This document shows positions 27,489-36,866 of a stretch of DNA of 57,622 nucleotides, piece by piece. Source of the DNA: Lujinxingiaceae bacterium (GTDB lineage: Bacteria; Myxococcota_A; Bradymonadia; Bradymonadales; Bradymonadaceae); the NCBI GenBank assembly GCA_013697635.1, contig JACCWM010000189.1:1-57622 (forward strand). Direction: 5' to 3'. Numbering within the stretch: the first letter of the stretch is position 1; every line of letters starts with the position of its first letter. The notes under the pieces are model-generated. The model worked only from the letters and a program-made list of their open reading frames with translations, had not been told where the DNA came from and ran no database searches. Both the position numbers and the translations under genes were made by a program.

Positions 27489-28550
27489 ATGGTTCGTTTT
27501 CTCGTTTACTTTTTGATCGCCAACGTCATCGGCGGTTTTTTTCTCTGGCTGAGCGCGCGCGCACTTCCTTTTGACGAGGTGAGCGCCTACGTGCAGGCTG
27601 CCGATCTGGGCCATCTGGCGCTTTGGTCGGCGCTTTTTATTGTGATCTACATCGTGTGCCACGGCGCACGCGTGGCGCGCTGGTATTATCTGGTTCAACC
27701 GCTGGGCGATGTTGCGCCAGGTCGCGTTCATCGGGTCTGCGCGGTAGGATTTGCGGCGATTTTGCTTTTGCCGCTTCGCCTGGGCGAGTTGGTGCGTCCC
27801 TACCTGCTCGCCCGCCAGACGGGCTTGCCGATGGCCGGTGTGCTGGCCACGGCCGTCGTCGAGCGCGTGATCGATGGCCTGTTGATCACGGGCTTGTTGT
27901 TCGTCACGCTGGCCACTTACAGCGGCGATCGGGCCACGGGCTTCGCCCTGAGTGCCGGGCTGGTCAGCGCGGCGATTTTCGTGCCGGCGTTGAGCATGTG
28001 CATGATCGCCTACTGGCGACGGGCCTGGGCGTCGGCGCTGCTCACGCACACGATCGGGCGCGTTTGGCCTGCGCTCGCCGCCAAGCTTGGTGGCATGCTC
28101 GACGCCTTTATTGGAGGCTTCAAGGCGCTGGTGCAGGGGCGGGCGATGGGGCGGTTCATGACGCTGACCGCGCTGTATTGGACGGCCAACGTCGTCTCGA
28201 TGTGGATGCTTGCGACCTATTGTTTTGGTCTCGAAGTCGGCCTCTGGGAGATGGCCACGGTGCTCGCCATCCTGGTGATCGGCATCATGATCCCGGCGGG
28301 CCCGGCCATGGCTGGCAATTTCGAGTACTTCGTCGCGCAGGGTATGGCGTTGTTTTTGGCCATTGAGTTGACGCCTATCGGCACACGCGTGGCCGTCTTC
28401 GCGGCCACCGTGCACATTTTGCAGTTTGTCGTGATTGTGCTGCCCGGCGTGCTCTTGATGTGGCTTGACCCCGAGTCGCGCCACCTCATTCGCCTCTCGC
28501 AGGAGGCCGAGAAGGCCGCGCGCGAGCTCTCGTCCGAGCCGGTCGGTTAA
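27489..28550 (+). CDS. Lysylphosphatidylglycerol-synthase-type/flippase-like membrane protein
   Basis: 353 residues, about eight hydrophobic segments. The family signature is clear: ARWYYLVQPLG, then LLLPLRLGELVRPYLLAR and TAVVERVIDGLLITG. These match the transmembrane region of LPG synthases and of AglD-like flippase domains. There is no soluble aminoacyltransferase domain. It is predicted to move or handle a lipid-linked substrate in the inner membrane. It follows the glycosyltransferase-like gene by 29 bases, consistent with a shared glycolipid task. Confidence 0.82.
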   Translation: MVRFLVYFLIANVIGGFFLWLSARALPFDEVSAYVQAADLGHLALWSALFIVIYIVCHGARVARWYYLVQPLGDVAPGRVHRVCAVGFAAILLLPLRLGELVRPYLLARQTGLPMAGVLATAVVERVIDGLLITGLLFVTLATYSGDRATGFALSAGLVSAAIFVPALSMCMIAYWRRAWASALLTHTIGRVWPALAAKLGGMLDAFIGGFKALVQGRAMGRFMTLTALYWTANVVSMWMLATYCFGLEVGLWEMATVLAILVIGIMIPAGPAMAGNFEYFVAQGMALFLAIELTPIGTRVAVFAATVHILQFVVIVLPGVLLMWLDPESRHLIRLSQEAEKAARELSSEPVG

Positions 28551-28579
28551 TTGACATCCGAGCCAGAGATTTGTTAGAT
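28551..28579 (+). promoter_or_regulatory. Promoter for the hrcA-grpE-dnaK-dnaJ cluster
   Basis: TTGACA (28551-28556), 17-base spacer, TTAGAT (28574-28579), immediately after the stop of the flippase-like gene and about 110 bases before hrcA. It looks like a housekeeping promoter. No canonical CIRCE (TTAGCACTC-N9-GAGTGCTAA) overlaps it. Confidence 0.65.
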
Positions 28580-28697
28580 TCTGCCAACTTGTCACCAGGC
28601 AAGGCTGGCTTGTCAGGCTCAAATCGCCCTGCTTTGTCATATGTGTGGCGAGGCCTTGGGGCGCGCAGCCTGAGGACCAAAGAATCAAGGTCGCATC

Positions 28698-29738
28698 GTG
28701 TTATCATTGTCGCAACGCCAGCAAAAGGTCTTGCTCTGCGTGATCGAGCATTTCAATGCTACGGGTGAACCAGTGCCCAGTTCCGTGGTCGCGCGAAACC
28801 AGGAGCTCAACGTCAGCTCGGCGACGATTCGAAACGTCATGAGCGAGCTCGAGGAGCTCGGCCTGCTCAACCAGCCCCACACCTCGGCCGGGCGCATGCC
28901 CACGGCCATCGGCATGCGCTACTACGTCAACCATTTGCACCGCGGCCCCGGCCTCCAGCGCGGCGACGATCAGGAGCTCACGCGCCAGTTTGTCGCGCTT
29001 CGTGATGACGACCTCGAGGTCAAAGCCCGCTCGACGGGTGTGCTGCTCAGCCAGCTCAGTCAGCTCGCCAGCATCGTGTCCTTGCCGAGCGTATCGCAAT
29101 CGCGGCTTCAAGAGGTGCGCTTTACCCCGCTGACCGAGCGCCGCGTGCTGGTGATCCTGATGACCGAGGACGGACGCATCTTCAACCGTGTCGTGCGCGT
29201 TGACGAAGAAATCGACGAGATGACGCTTGCGCGCATGCAGAACTACCTGTGCGAGCTCGTCGCGGGGATGACCCTGAGGCAGGTGCGCGCACGCGTGAGC
29301 CAGGAGCTCGCCGCGATCGAGACGCGCTACCAGAATCACATCACCCAGGCGCTTCGCGTGGGTCAGCTCGCGCTCGAGGCCGCTCCCCAGGCGCAACTCT
29401 ACGTCGAGGGCACGCTCAACATCCTCGAGTTCACCGAGATAATGCACGACGTCGATCGTGTGCGCGAGTTGCTGCGTGGCTTGCAGGATAAGGAGCGCGT
29501 CGTCGATATCCTCGACCGCATCTGTGATGCACGCCGGCCTCAAGCGCTGATCGGCCCGGAGTTGGGTTGGGACCTTGGAAACGACTTGAGCTTTATCGCC
29601 TGTGGTTATTATCGCTGCGACCACCAGATAGGCGTACTGGGCATCCTGGGGCCCATTCGCATGGACTACGCGCGCATCATTCCACTGGTCGAGCATGCCG
29701 CGCGTATGTTATCGAAAGACACCAACGATGATGCCTGA
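28698..29738 (+). CDS. hrcA: Heat-inducible transcription repressor HrcA
   Basis: 346 residues, normal for HrcA. The N-terminal winged helix has the family sequence SSATIRNVMSELEELGLL followed by QPHTSAGRMPT. The C-terminal sensing domain ends with the typical GVLGILGPIRMDYARII. HrcA represses chaperone genes by binding CIRCE and is kept active by GroEL. The start is a GTG at 28698 with AAGG seven bases upstream. It is the first gene of the heat-shock cluster, and grpE follows about 100 bases later. No canonical CIRCE was seen anywhere in the cluster. Confidence 0.97.
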   Translation: MLSLSQRQQKVLLCVIEHFNATGEPVPSSVVARNQELNVSSATIRNVMSELEELGLLNQPHTSAGRMPTAIGMRYYVNHLHRGPGLQRGDDQELTRQFVALRDDDLEVKARSTGVLLSQLSQLASIVSLPSVSQSRLQEVRFTPLTERRVLVILMTEDGRIFNRVVRVDEEIDEMTLARMQNYLCELVAGMTLRQVRARVSQELAAIETRYQNHITQALRVGQLALEAAPQAQLYVEGTLNILEFTEIMHDVDRVRELLRGLQDKERVVDILDRICDARRPQALIGPELGWDLGNDLSFIACGYYRCDHQIGVLGILGPIRMDYARIIPLVEHAARMLSKDTNDDA

Positions 29739-29840
29739 ATCCAGGGCGACTTGCTGAATCTTTATTTGATGGTTGGTTGAAGCGCGGTGCTCGCGCGGTT
29801 GATGCTGTGACTGAATGACCATGACTTGGAGGTAGGTGCC

Positions 29841-30761
29841 TTGAGCGACGAGAAACACGAGAATGATGTGGCCGAGAACAACGACTTAGCCAGCGAACCC
29901 GAAGACGAAAACAAGACCCAGGCCGATGCCTCTGGCGAAGGGCAAGTCGACGCGTCCGTTGAGGAGGCCGCCGAAGCGCCGATCGACGATCTCTTCTTGA
30001 GCCCAGACGACTCCGATGGGGAGGTCGTCGAGGTCGTCGATGCCGCCGCAGCCGGCGATTCGGCGAGCTGGAGTGAGCAGCTCGCGCGCCATGCCTCGGT
30101 CACAGGCGCGCTCAACGCGGAGAACGAGCGGCTCACCAAACTCGTCGAGGAGTTGAGCGCCGATCGTGACGATCACAAGAATCGTCTGCTGCGCGTTGCC
30201 GCCGATTTGGAGAATTTTCGTCGGCGCAATCAGCGCGAGAAAGAAGAGCTTCGCATGTACGGCATCGACCGGGTGGTCATGGACCTCATTCCTGCCGTCG
30301 ACAACCTCGAGCGTGCCCTGCAACACGCATCGAACGAGGGCGACAGCTCCTCGGTGATCGATGGCGTGCGCATGGTCTATCGCCAGATCGTCACGGCCTT
30401 GGGCAAGTACGGTGTTGAGAGCTTCGAGGCACGTGGCAGCGCATTCGACCCGCAGCGCCACGAGGCGATCCAACAAATCGAGACGTCCGAGCATCCCACC
30501 GGCACCGTGATGGAGGAGTTCCAAAAGGGATACTTCTTGCACGATCGCTTGCTGCGCCCGGCCCTGGTGTCGGTGGCAAAGAATGTTCAGCCCGCGCCGT
30601 CGCCCGATGCCGAGGCCGGCGACGATCTCGACGCGTCGCAAAGCGAGTCGGAGTCTGGGCAAGCCGATGCCGACGAGCAAAGCGCACAGAACGACGATTT
30701 GGCGCATGAGCCGAGCGGGCACGACGAGAGCTCCGAGGGTGAGGACCCGCTTCGATCTTGA
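29841..30761 (+). CDS. grpE: GrpE nucleotide exchange factor
   Basis: About 306 residues, longer than the usual 190-200. GGAGG at 29828-29832 stands eight bases before a TTG at 29841, which I take as the start. The first 90 residues are strongly acidic and probably disordered. The coiled coil follows, then the GrpE domain: DLENFRRRNQREKEELRMYG, DLIPAVDNLERAL, GSAFDPQRHEAIQQIE and GYFLHDRLLRPALVSVAK. A second acidic, Ser-rich tail ends the protein. It releases ADP from DnaK. Acidic extensions on both ends are unusual in degree. Confidence 0.97.
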   Translation: MSDEKHENDVAENNDLASEPEDENKTQADASGEGQVDASVEEAAEAPIDDLFLSPDDSDGEVVEVVDAAAAGDSASWSEQLARHASVTGALNAENERLTKLVEELSADRDDHKNRLLRVAADLENFRRRNQREKEELRMYGIDRVVMDLIPAVDNLERALQHASNEGDSSSVIDGVRMVYRQIVTALGKYGVESFEARGSAFDPQRHEAIQQIETSEHPTGTVMEEFQKGYFLHDRLLRPALVSVAKNVQPAPSPDAEAGDDLDASQSESESGQADADEQSAQNDDLAHEPSGHDESSEGEDPLRS

Positions 30762-30762
30762 G

Positions 30763-30777
30763 CATGAATGATTCATG
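30763..30777. repeat. Perfect palindrome upstream of dnaK
   Basis: CATGAATGATTCATG has seven-base arms around one central base, two bases after the grpE stop. A second, shorter dyad (TGAA-TGGG-TTCA) begins next to it at 30778. It could be an operator or an mRNA hairpin between grpE and dnaK; it is not CIRCE. Confidence 0.5.
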
Positions 30778-30854
30778 TGAATGGGTTCATACTGGATGGG
30801 CTTGAGCGTGTGAACCTGAGACCGACACGACAGATGCATTGAGGCAACGACGTC

Positions 30855-32678
30855 ATGGCAAAGACTATCGGAATCGATTTAGGGACCACCAACAGCTGCG
30901 TGTGCGTGGTTGTTGACGATCAACGCATCGTCATTCCCAATGCAGAGGGCAGTCGCACGACACCATCGGTGGTCGGGTTTACCGAAGATGGTCAGCGCTA
31001 CGTGGGCCAGATCGCCAAGCGCCAGGCGCAGGCCAACGCCGAGAATACGGTCTTCGCCGTCAAGCGCCTGATCGGTCGGCGCTTTGACGCCGAGGACGTG
31101 CAAAAGAGCCGTGAGACCGCGCCCTATGAGATCGTCGAGGGGCCCAATGGCGACGCCTGGATCAGAGTGCGCGGGCGCGAGTACTCGCCGGCCGAGATCT
31201 CCTCGATCGTGCTTCGTGAGATGAAGAACATCGCCGAGGATTACCTGGGCGAGCCCGTCGAAGACGCGATTATTACGGTTCCTGCCTATTTCAACGACGC
31301 CCAGCGCCAGGCGACCAAGGATGCCGGGCGCATCGCCGGACTCAACGTCTTGCGCATCGTCAACGAGCCCACGGCCGCTGCTCTGGCCTACGGCCTGGCC
31401 AATCTGGACAAGGACAACATCAAGGTCGCCGTCTACGACCTTGGCGGTGGCACGTTCGATATCTCGATTCTGGAGTTGGCGGACGGTGTCTTCAGCGTCT
31501 TGTCCACCGCGGGCGATACGTTTTTGGGCGGCGAGGACTTCGACAACGTCATCATCAACTGGTTGGCCGACAGCTTTCGTGAGGAGAACGGCGTCGATCT
31601 GCGCGAGAACAAGATGACGCTTCAGCGTCTCAAGGAGGAGTCCGAGCGCGCCAAGTGCGAGCTCTCCAGCGCGCAGGTGACCGAGATAAGCTTGCCCTTT
31701 ATCCACGTCCACGATGGCACACCATTGCATCTGGAAGCCTCGCTCAGCCGTGAGAAGCTCGAGGAACTCGTCGGTGATCTGATCGCGCGCACGCTCGAGC
31801 CGTGCAAATCGGCGCTCTCCGATGCGCGCGTCTCCAAGAAAGAGATCGATGTGGTCTTGCTCGTTGGTGGCATGACGCGCATGCCGCGTGTGCGAAAGAC
31901 CGTGGCTGAATTCTTCGGCAAGGAGCCCGACGCCTCGGTCAATCCTGACGAAGTCGTCGCCATGGGCGCCTCGATTCAGGCCGGCATCGTGCGCGGCGAA
32001 TTGACCGACGTGTTGTTGCTCGACGTCACGCCGCTGACGCTGGGCCTGGAGACGATGGGCGGCGTGTTCACTCCGCTCATTGCGCGCAACACCACCATTC
32101 CCTACAGCTTCTCCGAGGTCTTCAGTACGGCGCGCGATTTTCAGGACATGGTGCGCGTGCACGTGTTGCAGGGTGAGCGCGCGATGGCCGAGGACAACAA
32201 GAGCCTGGCCGTCTTCGAACTCACCGGTATACCGCCGGCACCGCGCGGCGTGCCCAAGATCGAGGTCGTCTTCGCGATCGACGAGAACGGCATCGTCAGC
32301 GTTTCGGCCAAGGATCTGGGTACGGGTCGGGTTCAAAGCGTCAATGTCGTCGCTGACGGCGGCTTGAGCGAGGCCGACATCAACCGCATGATCAGCGAGG
32401 CCGGTGCCAACGAGGAGCGCGATCGTCTCAACAAGGAGTCGATCGAGAAGCGCAACACGGCCCAGGGCATGCTCTACTCGACGGACCGCAGCCTCCAAGA
32501 GTACGGTCACATGCTGGCCGAGGACGTGCTCGACGAGCTCAATCACGATATTGCCATGGTCAAAGATTTGCTCGAAGGCGCCTCCTTCGACGAGCTGAGC
32601 ACGATCATCGCCACCCTCGAATCGGCGGCGTTTCGCCTCGCTGACGCCATGTACGGCGCGGTCGACGCCGGCGGCTGA
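30855..32678 (+). CDS. dnaK: Chaperone DnaK (Hsp70)
   Basis: 607 residues. All Hsp70 signatures are present: [25 protein letters not shown] and [13 protein letters not shown], plus the substrate-domain segments [14 protein letters not shown] and [14 protein letters not shown]. It refolds proteins in an ATP cycle with DnaJ and GrpE, both encoded here. It is about 30 residues shorter than E. coli DnaK and ends ...VDAGG without the acidic C-terminal EEV-type tail. The region after RNTTIP also differs from the usual TKSxVFSTA form ([10 protein letters not shown]). GAGG lies ten bases before the ATG. A hairpin separates it from dnaJ. Confidence 0.98.
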   Translation: MAKTIGIDLGTTNSCVCVVVDDQRIVIPNAEGSRTTPSVVGFTEDGQRYVGQIAKRQAQANAENTVFAVKRLIGRRFDAEDVQKSRETAPYEIVEGPNGDAWIRVRGREYSPAEISSIVLREMKNIAEDYLGEPVEDAIITVPAYFNDAQRQATKDAGRIAGLNVLRIVNEPTAAALAYGLANLDKDNIKVAVYDLGGGTFDISILELADGVFSVLSTAGDTFLGGEDFDNVIINWLADSFREENGVDLRENKMTLQRLKEESERAKCELSSAQVTEISLPFIHVHDGTPLHLEASLSREKLEELVGDLIARTLEPCKSALSDARVSKKEIDVVLLVGGMTRMPRVRKTVAEFFGKEPDASVNPDEVVAMGASIQAGIVRGELTDVLLLDVTPLTLGLETMGGVFTPLIARNTTIPYSFSEVFSTARDFQDMVRVHVLQGERAMAEDNKSLAVFELTGIPPAPRGVPKIEVVFAIDENGIVSVSAKDLGTGRVQSVNVVADGGLSEADINRMISEAGANEERDRLNKESIEKRNTAQGMLYSTDRSLQEYGHMLAEDVLDELNHDIAMVKDLLEGASFDELSTIIATLESAAFRLADAMYGAVDAGG

Positions 32679-32705
32679 CAAAGCTCGAAGGCGCCGAATA
32701 AATGC

Positions 32706-32751
32706 GGGTGAGCGCTGGTTTTTCTCTCGGAAAATGACACCGCGCTCACCC
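32706..32751 (+). promoter_or_regulatory. Strong hairpin between dnaK and dnaJ
   Basis: GGGTGAGCGC (32706-32715) and GCGCTCACCC (32742-32751) form a perfect ten-pair stem, extendable inward with one bulge. The downstream arm ends 14 bases before the dnaJ ATG, which has no visible Shine-Dalgarno. There is no T-run after it, so it looks like an attenuator or an RNA-processing/stability element rather than a terminator. Confidence 0.6.
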
Positions 32752-32765
32752 TTGCCCCATACTCC

Positions 32766-33914
32766 ATGAATCAAGATCTCTACAACATCCTGGGCGTCTC
32801 GCGCGAAGCCACGGCCGGCGAACTCAAGACGGCCTACCGCAAGCTCGCGCTCAAGTATCATCCCGACCAAAATGGCGGCGATGCAGCGGCCGAGGAGCGC
32901 TTCAAGCAGATCAGCGCGGCCTACGAGATTTTGGGAGATCCTCAGAAGCGCAGCACCTACGATCGCTTCGGCTCAACGAGTGCCACGAGTCCTTTCGGCT
33001 CCGGCTCGCCCTTTGGCGGTGGCGCGGGCGGTCAGCCCTTCGGCGCGGGTTTTGAGAATCTGGGCGACTTCTTCGATATTCTCAACTCGGTGTTCGGCGC
33101 CGGTGCCGCCGGGCGTGCAGGCGCCGCGGCCGGCGTCGGGCGCCGCGGCGTCGATCTCAAGATCGAGGTCGACCTCACCTTTGCCGAGGCCGCACACGGC
33201 GCCACCAAGGTCATCGAGGTGCCCACCGCCCATGAATGCAGCACCTGCGCCGGCAGCGGCGCCAAGCCTGGCACCAAACCGGTGACCTGCGCGCGCTGCG
33301 CCGGCCGGGGCAAGGTGCGCGTGCAGCAGGGCTTCTTCTCGATGATGCGCACCTGCTCGAGCTGCGAGGGTCAGGGCACGGTGATCGAAAGCCCATGCGC
33401 CGTCTGTCAGGGCCGCGGGCGCGTGGTCACCAACGAGCCGCTGGCCGTCGATATCCCGGCCGGAGTCAACACCGGCCATCGGCTGCGCTGGGCGGGAAAG
33501 GGCGAGCCGGGCAGCAGCGGTGGCGCGCCAGGCGATTTGTACGTGGTCATCCGCTTGCAGGATCATCCTCTCTTTGAGCGCGAAGGGCTCGACGTTCGCT
33601 GCACCATCCCGGTGAGCTTCACCCAGGCCTCGCTGGGCGCGCGCGTCGAGGTGCCCACGCTCGACGGCAAGGTCATGATGAAGATTCCCTCGGGAACCCA
33701 ATCGGGCAAGGTCTTGCGCCTTCGAAACAAGGGCTTTCCAGCACTGCAAGGCCAGGAGCGAGGCGACCAGTTCGTGGCGATCGTCGTCGAGACGCCCGTG
33801 CGGCTGAACAGCCGTCAAAAGGAGCTCTTGCAGCAGTTCGCCTCCGAGGCCGGCGAAGACGCGCATCCCGAGGGCAAGAGCTTTTTTCAGCGGATGAAGG
33901 AGCTCTTTGACTAA
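32766..33914 (+). CDS. dnaJ: Chaperone DnaJ (Hsp40)
   Basis: 382 residues with the full type I layout: J domain with the HPD motif (KYHPDQNGG), a Gly/Phe-rich region (about 70-105), four CxxCxGxG zinc repeats ([32 protein letters not shown]) and the C-terminal substrate domain. It delivers unfolded proteins to DnaK and stimulates its ATPase. It lies 87 bases after dnaK, beyond a strong hairpin. The last eight bases overlap the start of the next gene, so translation of the two is probably coupled. Confidence 0.98.
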   Translation: MNQDLYNILGVSREATAGELKTAYRKLALKYHPDQNGGDAAAEERFKQISAAYEILGDPQKRSTYDRFGSTSATSPFGSGSPFGGGAGGQPFGAGFENLGDFFDILNSVFGAGAAGRAGAAAGVGRRGVDLKIEVDLTFAEAAHGATKVIEVPTAHECSTCAGSGAKPGTKPVTCARCAGRGKVRVQQGFFSMMRTCSSCEGQGTVIESPCAVCQGRGRVVTNEPLAVDIPAGVNTGHRLRWAGKGEPGSSGGAPGDLYVVIRLQDHPLFEREGLDVRCTIPVSFTQASLGARVEVPTLDGKVMMKIPSGTQSGKVLRLRNKGFPALQGQERGDQFVAIVVETPVRLNSRQKELLQQFASEAGEDAHPEGKSFFQRMKELFD

Positions 33915-35151
33915 ACAGGCCACATACGCGCTCGTTGTGGTGGCGTTGTGGCTGTGCGCAAGCATGTGGCCGGCGTCGGCGGCGGCCCAGGCGGCTAGCC
34001 AATCCGAATCTGGCGCGTTGGCTGGACTGAAGATCGGTGTGGTCGTGCCGCTCAGTGGCGAGTTCGCGCCGATGGGCCGACAGGTCGTCGAGGCCGCGCG
34101 CTTGGGCGCGGAGCGCTTTGGGCTCGAGCTGGTGGTGCGCGACAGCCAGGGCCAACCCGAGGACGCTGTGCGCGCGGTCAGCGAGCTTGGCGCCGACCCG
34201 AGCATTGTGGCCATTTTGGGCCCGATCGGGCGGCGCGAATCCCAGGCGGCAGCCTCGGTTGCGCACCGCCTGGCGCTGCCTCTTTTGACGCTGAGCAGCG
34301 TCGAGCAGGTCAACCTGATCGGGCCGACGATCTTTCGCTTGCGCCTCTCGCCGGGTGAACAGGCGCGCACGATCGCACAGGCCGCCAGCGAGCGCCTGAA
34401 GCTCTCGCGCGCGGCGGTGATGTTTGTGGACAACGAGTACGGCAACGCGGCGGCGCTGGCGTTTGTCCAGGAGTTTACGACGCGCGGCGGCACGGTGGTC
34501 GCCGTGGCAGCCTACGACGAGTCGACGACCAACTTTGCGCGCGCGCTCGATGTTTTGACCGGCAAGAGCGTATTCTTGGGTCGCAGCCAGATGCTGGGCA
34601 AACGCCGGGCCGATGCCAACGGCTATTTGAGCATTCGGCGCGAGGCCGTGATCGATTTTGACGCGATCTTCATTCCTGACTTCCACCAGCGCGTGGCGCG
34701 CATCCTGAGCTTTTTGCCCGAGGCCGGCCTGCAGACAGGCGACGGCGGCGAGGGCGTCGGTGTGCAGTTGTTGGGCCTGGCCGGCTGGCAGGGCAAGTCG
34801 ATGGAGCTCACCGGCGGGCTCGCCGCCGGCGCGATCTACACCGACGTTTTTGTCGGGGCCGAGGAGGGCGGCAGCGCCGAGGCCTTTGGCCGCTACTTTG
34901 AGGGCCGCACCGGGCGCGCAGCGGTCGATCTCGACGCCGAGGTTTACGATGCGCTGACCATGGTCGGGGCACTCTTGAGCGACACTGCGCATGATGGAAC
35001 AGCACGCGCCCGGTTGGTCGCGCGCCTTGGCAGCGAGCGCAATTGGAAGGGCGTGTGCGGAGCGCTGAGCTTTGGGTCACGCGGTGAACCACTTCGACCC
35101 GTACGCTTGTTTCGCTTTGACGTGGGCGGAACCGTCGTCCCACTTTTTTAG
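33907..35151 (+). CDS. Type 1 periplasmic-binding-fold protein (ABC substrate-binding or PBP-activator-like)
   Basis: 414 residues. It starts at a TTG (33907) inside the end of dnaJ, with GGAG four bases upstream. The signal peptide is clear ([22 protein letters not shown]). The two-lobe Leu/Ile/Val-binding fold is visible: [61 protein letters not shown]. Such proteins bind small ligands for ABC uptake, or act as LpoA-like activators; no permease or ATPase gene is adjacent, which favours a non-transport role. The overlap with dnaJ is unusual for a periplasmic protein. Confidence 0.75.
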   Translation: MTKQATYALVVVALWLCASMWPASAAAQAASQSESGALAGLKIGVVVPLSGEFAPMGRQVVEAARLGAERFGLELVVRDSQGQPEDAVRAVSELGADPSIVAILGPIGRRESQAAASVAHRLALPLLTLSSVEQVNLIGPTIFRLRLSPGEQARTIAQAASERLKLSRAAVMFVDNEYGNAAALAFVQEFTTRGGTVVAVAAYDESTTNFARALDVLTGKSVFLGRSQMLGKRRADANGYLSIRREAVIDFDAIFIPDFHQRVARILSFLPEAGLQTGDGGEGVGVQLLGLAGWQGKSMELTGGLAAGAIYTDVFVGAEEGGSAEAFGRYFEGRTGRAAVDLDAEVYDALTMVGALLSDTAHDGTARARLVARLGSERNWKGVCGALSFGSRGEPLRPVRLFRFDVGGTVVPLF

Positions 35152-35166
35152 AAGGCCGCAGCCGCC

Positions 35167-36099
35167 ATGGACCCACATACTCCGATGCTTGACGGTCCCA
35201 GCCGAAAAGAGCTGCTCGTACACGGCGCGCTGTTCTTGGTGACTTCGGCCACCGCGCTTGTCGCCGGGATCTACATGGCCGGCGGCGATCCGATCGAGCT
35301 CGCGGCCTGGCAAAACGGGCCGATGCTGCTCGCTGCGACAAGCTATGCGGCGGCGCTGATGGTGATTTTGACCGCCCACGAGTTCGGCCACTACTTGCAG
35401 GCGCGCCGCCACGGGGTCGATGTCTCGCTGCCTTATTTTCTGCCGGGAATTGGACCGATTCCGGGTTTTGGAATTTTGCCCTTTTTCGGGACATTTGGCG
35501 CCTTCATCCGGATGCGCCTGGGCGCGGTCGAGGCGCGCCCGCTGCTCGAGATCAGCGCGTGGGGGCCGCTTGCGGGCTTTGCGTTTACGGTGCCGGTGTT
35601 GTTTGTGGGCATGGCGCTCTCCGAGATTCGGCCGATGCCCGAGACGGGCGATTTCATGATGCTCGGCGACTCGCTCTTGCTCATGATCGCGGAGTGGACG
35701 TTTTTTCCCGAAATCGCGCCGGGACACGACGTCTTCTTGCACCCGCTGGCGATGGCCGGTTGGGTGGGCTGCCTGCTCACCGCGCTCAACTTGTTGCCCA
35801 TTGGCCAGCTCGACGGCGGCCATATCGCCTACTGCGTCTTTGGAGACAGCTATCGCCATGTGGCGCGCGTGCTCTACGTGGGGCTGATGGCGCTTGGCGT
35901 ATTTGTCTTTCCGGGCTGGCTGCTCTTTGGTGTGCTCGTTGGGGTGATGGGGCCCTCGCACCCGGCGATCATGCGCGGGCCACCGGTGCGAGAGCGCTCG
36001 CTGTGGTTGGTGGGGGCGGCTTTGGTGATGTTCGTACTGACGTTCACCCCGCGGCCGATTGTCGTGGACTCGCTGCCCGTGCTGCTCGGGCTGTGGTAG
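35167..36099 (+). CDS. Site-2-protease-family (M50) membrane metallopeptidase
   Basis: 310 residues, about six to seven hydrophobic segments. The zinc-binding HEFGH (71-75) and the distal LDGGH (D216) are both present in membrane segments. PYFLPGIGPIPGFGILPFFGTFGAFI matches the compact S2P subgroup without a PDZ domain. These enzymes cut transmembrane segments in signalling or quality control. It lies 15 bases after the periplasmic binding protein gene and 10 before the zinc-ribbon protein gene, so all are probably one operon. Confidence 0.87.
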   Translation: MDPHTPMLDGPSRKELLVHGALFLVTSATALVAGIYMAGGDPIELAAWQNGPMLLAATSYAAALMVILTAHEFGHYLQARRHGVDVSLPYFLPGIGPIPGFGILPFFGTFGAFIRMRLGAVEARPLLEISAWGPLAGFAFTVPVLFVGMALSEIRPMPETGDFMMLGDSLLLMIAEWTFFPEIAPGHDVFLHPLAMAGWVGCLLTALNLLPIGQLDGGHIAYCVFGDSYRHVARVLYVGLMALGVFVFPGWLLFGVLVGVMGPSHPAIMRGPPVRERSLWLVGAALVMFVLTFTPRPIVVDSLPVLLGLW

Positions 36100-36109
36100 G
36101 AGGCTCGAC

Positions 36110-36862
36110 GTGGAGATCCGCTGTAGTAGTTGCCAACATGTTGGGCCGGCCGCCGAGGTTCGCGCCCTGGCCAGCGGTGCGGGCCTGGTGTGCGCAAAAT
36201 GCGGCCAGGTCAATATGCTCGATCTCGGCCCATCGACGACGGGCGCGCCCAGGCGTGCGAGCCCTCAGAGCACAACAACAACAAGCGCGCCTGCCACAGG
36301 CGGCCAGGAGATGGTTCGTTGGGTGCGTGAGCACGCCGTCGAGCGTCTCGTGCCGGTGGCCGGCGAGGGCGCGCGCTGTCGTAAGTGCGCCGCGCTGCTT
36401 GCCGATGATGCTGTCCATTGCATCAAGTGCGGGCTAAGGCTTGCGCGAGCACAGCGTTATGCACCGGGCAAAGCCCCCTGGGAGCTTGCGCCCACGGGCC
36501 AGGAAGCCGACCTGGCAAAGTCCCACGAGCTCTGGGACCTGCTCGAAGCGAGCTGGGAGCCGGCTCAGATCGCGGCCTTTGTCGATTTCGTCAAAGCGCG
36601 CGACCTGCTCAACCATGGCATTCGCAAATTTCAGTTTCGTCTGGTCGACCATCCTGGCGACGCCCTGGCGCTGGGCGCGCTCGCCAGCCTTGCCGAGGGT
36701 CTGCAAAAGCGCATGGTCGTAGCGACGAGCCAGGCCGAAGCCAGCGCCCAGTCCGATGCCGCCGAGGTTTTTCGGCTTCGAAAGAAATTGTTGGTTGTCA
36801 GCTTCGCCTTCTGGGGCTCTATTTTGCTTTTGTTTTCGGCGCTCTTGTGGAGTAATTGCTAG
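36110..36862 (+). CDS. Zinc-ribbon protein with C-terminal membrane anchor
   Basis: 250 residues from the GTG at 36110, with AGGAGG six bases upstream. Two zinc-ribbon-like Cys pairs sit at the N-terminus (C5/C8 in CSSC, C28/C31 in CAKC) and a second set follows (CRKC...CIKC). The middle is helical, and one hydrophobic helix lies at the end (LLVVSFAFWGSILLLFSALLW). No family recognised beyond the ribbons. It is probably tail-anchored in the inner membrane with the ribbons in the cytosol. It lies between the site-2 protease and thiL in a tight run. Confidence 0.72.
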   Translation: MEIRCSSCQHVGPAAEVRALASGAGLVCAKCGQVNMLDLGPSTTGAPRRASPQSTTTTSAPATGGQEMVRWVREHAVERLVPVAGEGARCRKCAALLADDAVHCIKCGLRLARAQRYAPGKAPWELAPTGQEADLAKSHELWDLLEASWEPAQIAAFVDFVKARDLLNHGIRKFQFRLVDHPGDALALGALASLAEGLQKRMVVATSQAEASAQSDAAEVFRLRKKLLVVSFAFWGSILLLFSALLWSNC

Positions 36863-36866
36863 CCTT

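Noticed and set aside
28580-28697. CIRCE-like element before hrcA
   Set aside because: CTTGTCA recurs and CCAG/CTGG pair, but nothing matches TTAGCACTC-N9-GAGTGCTAA.
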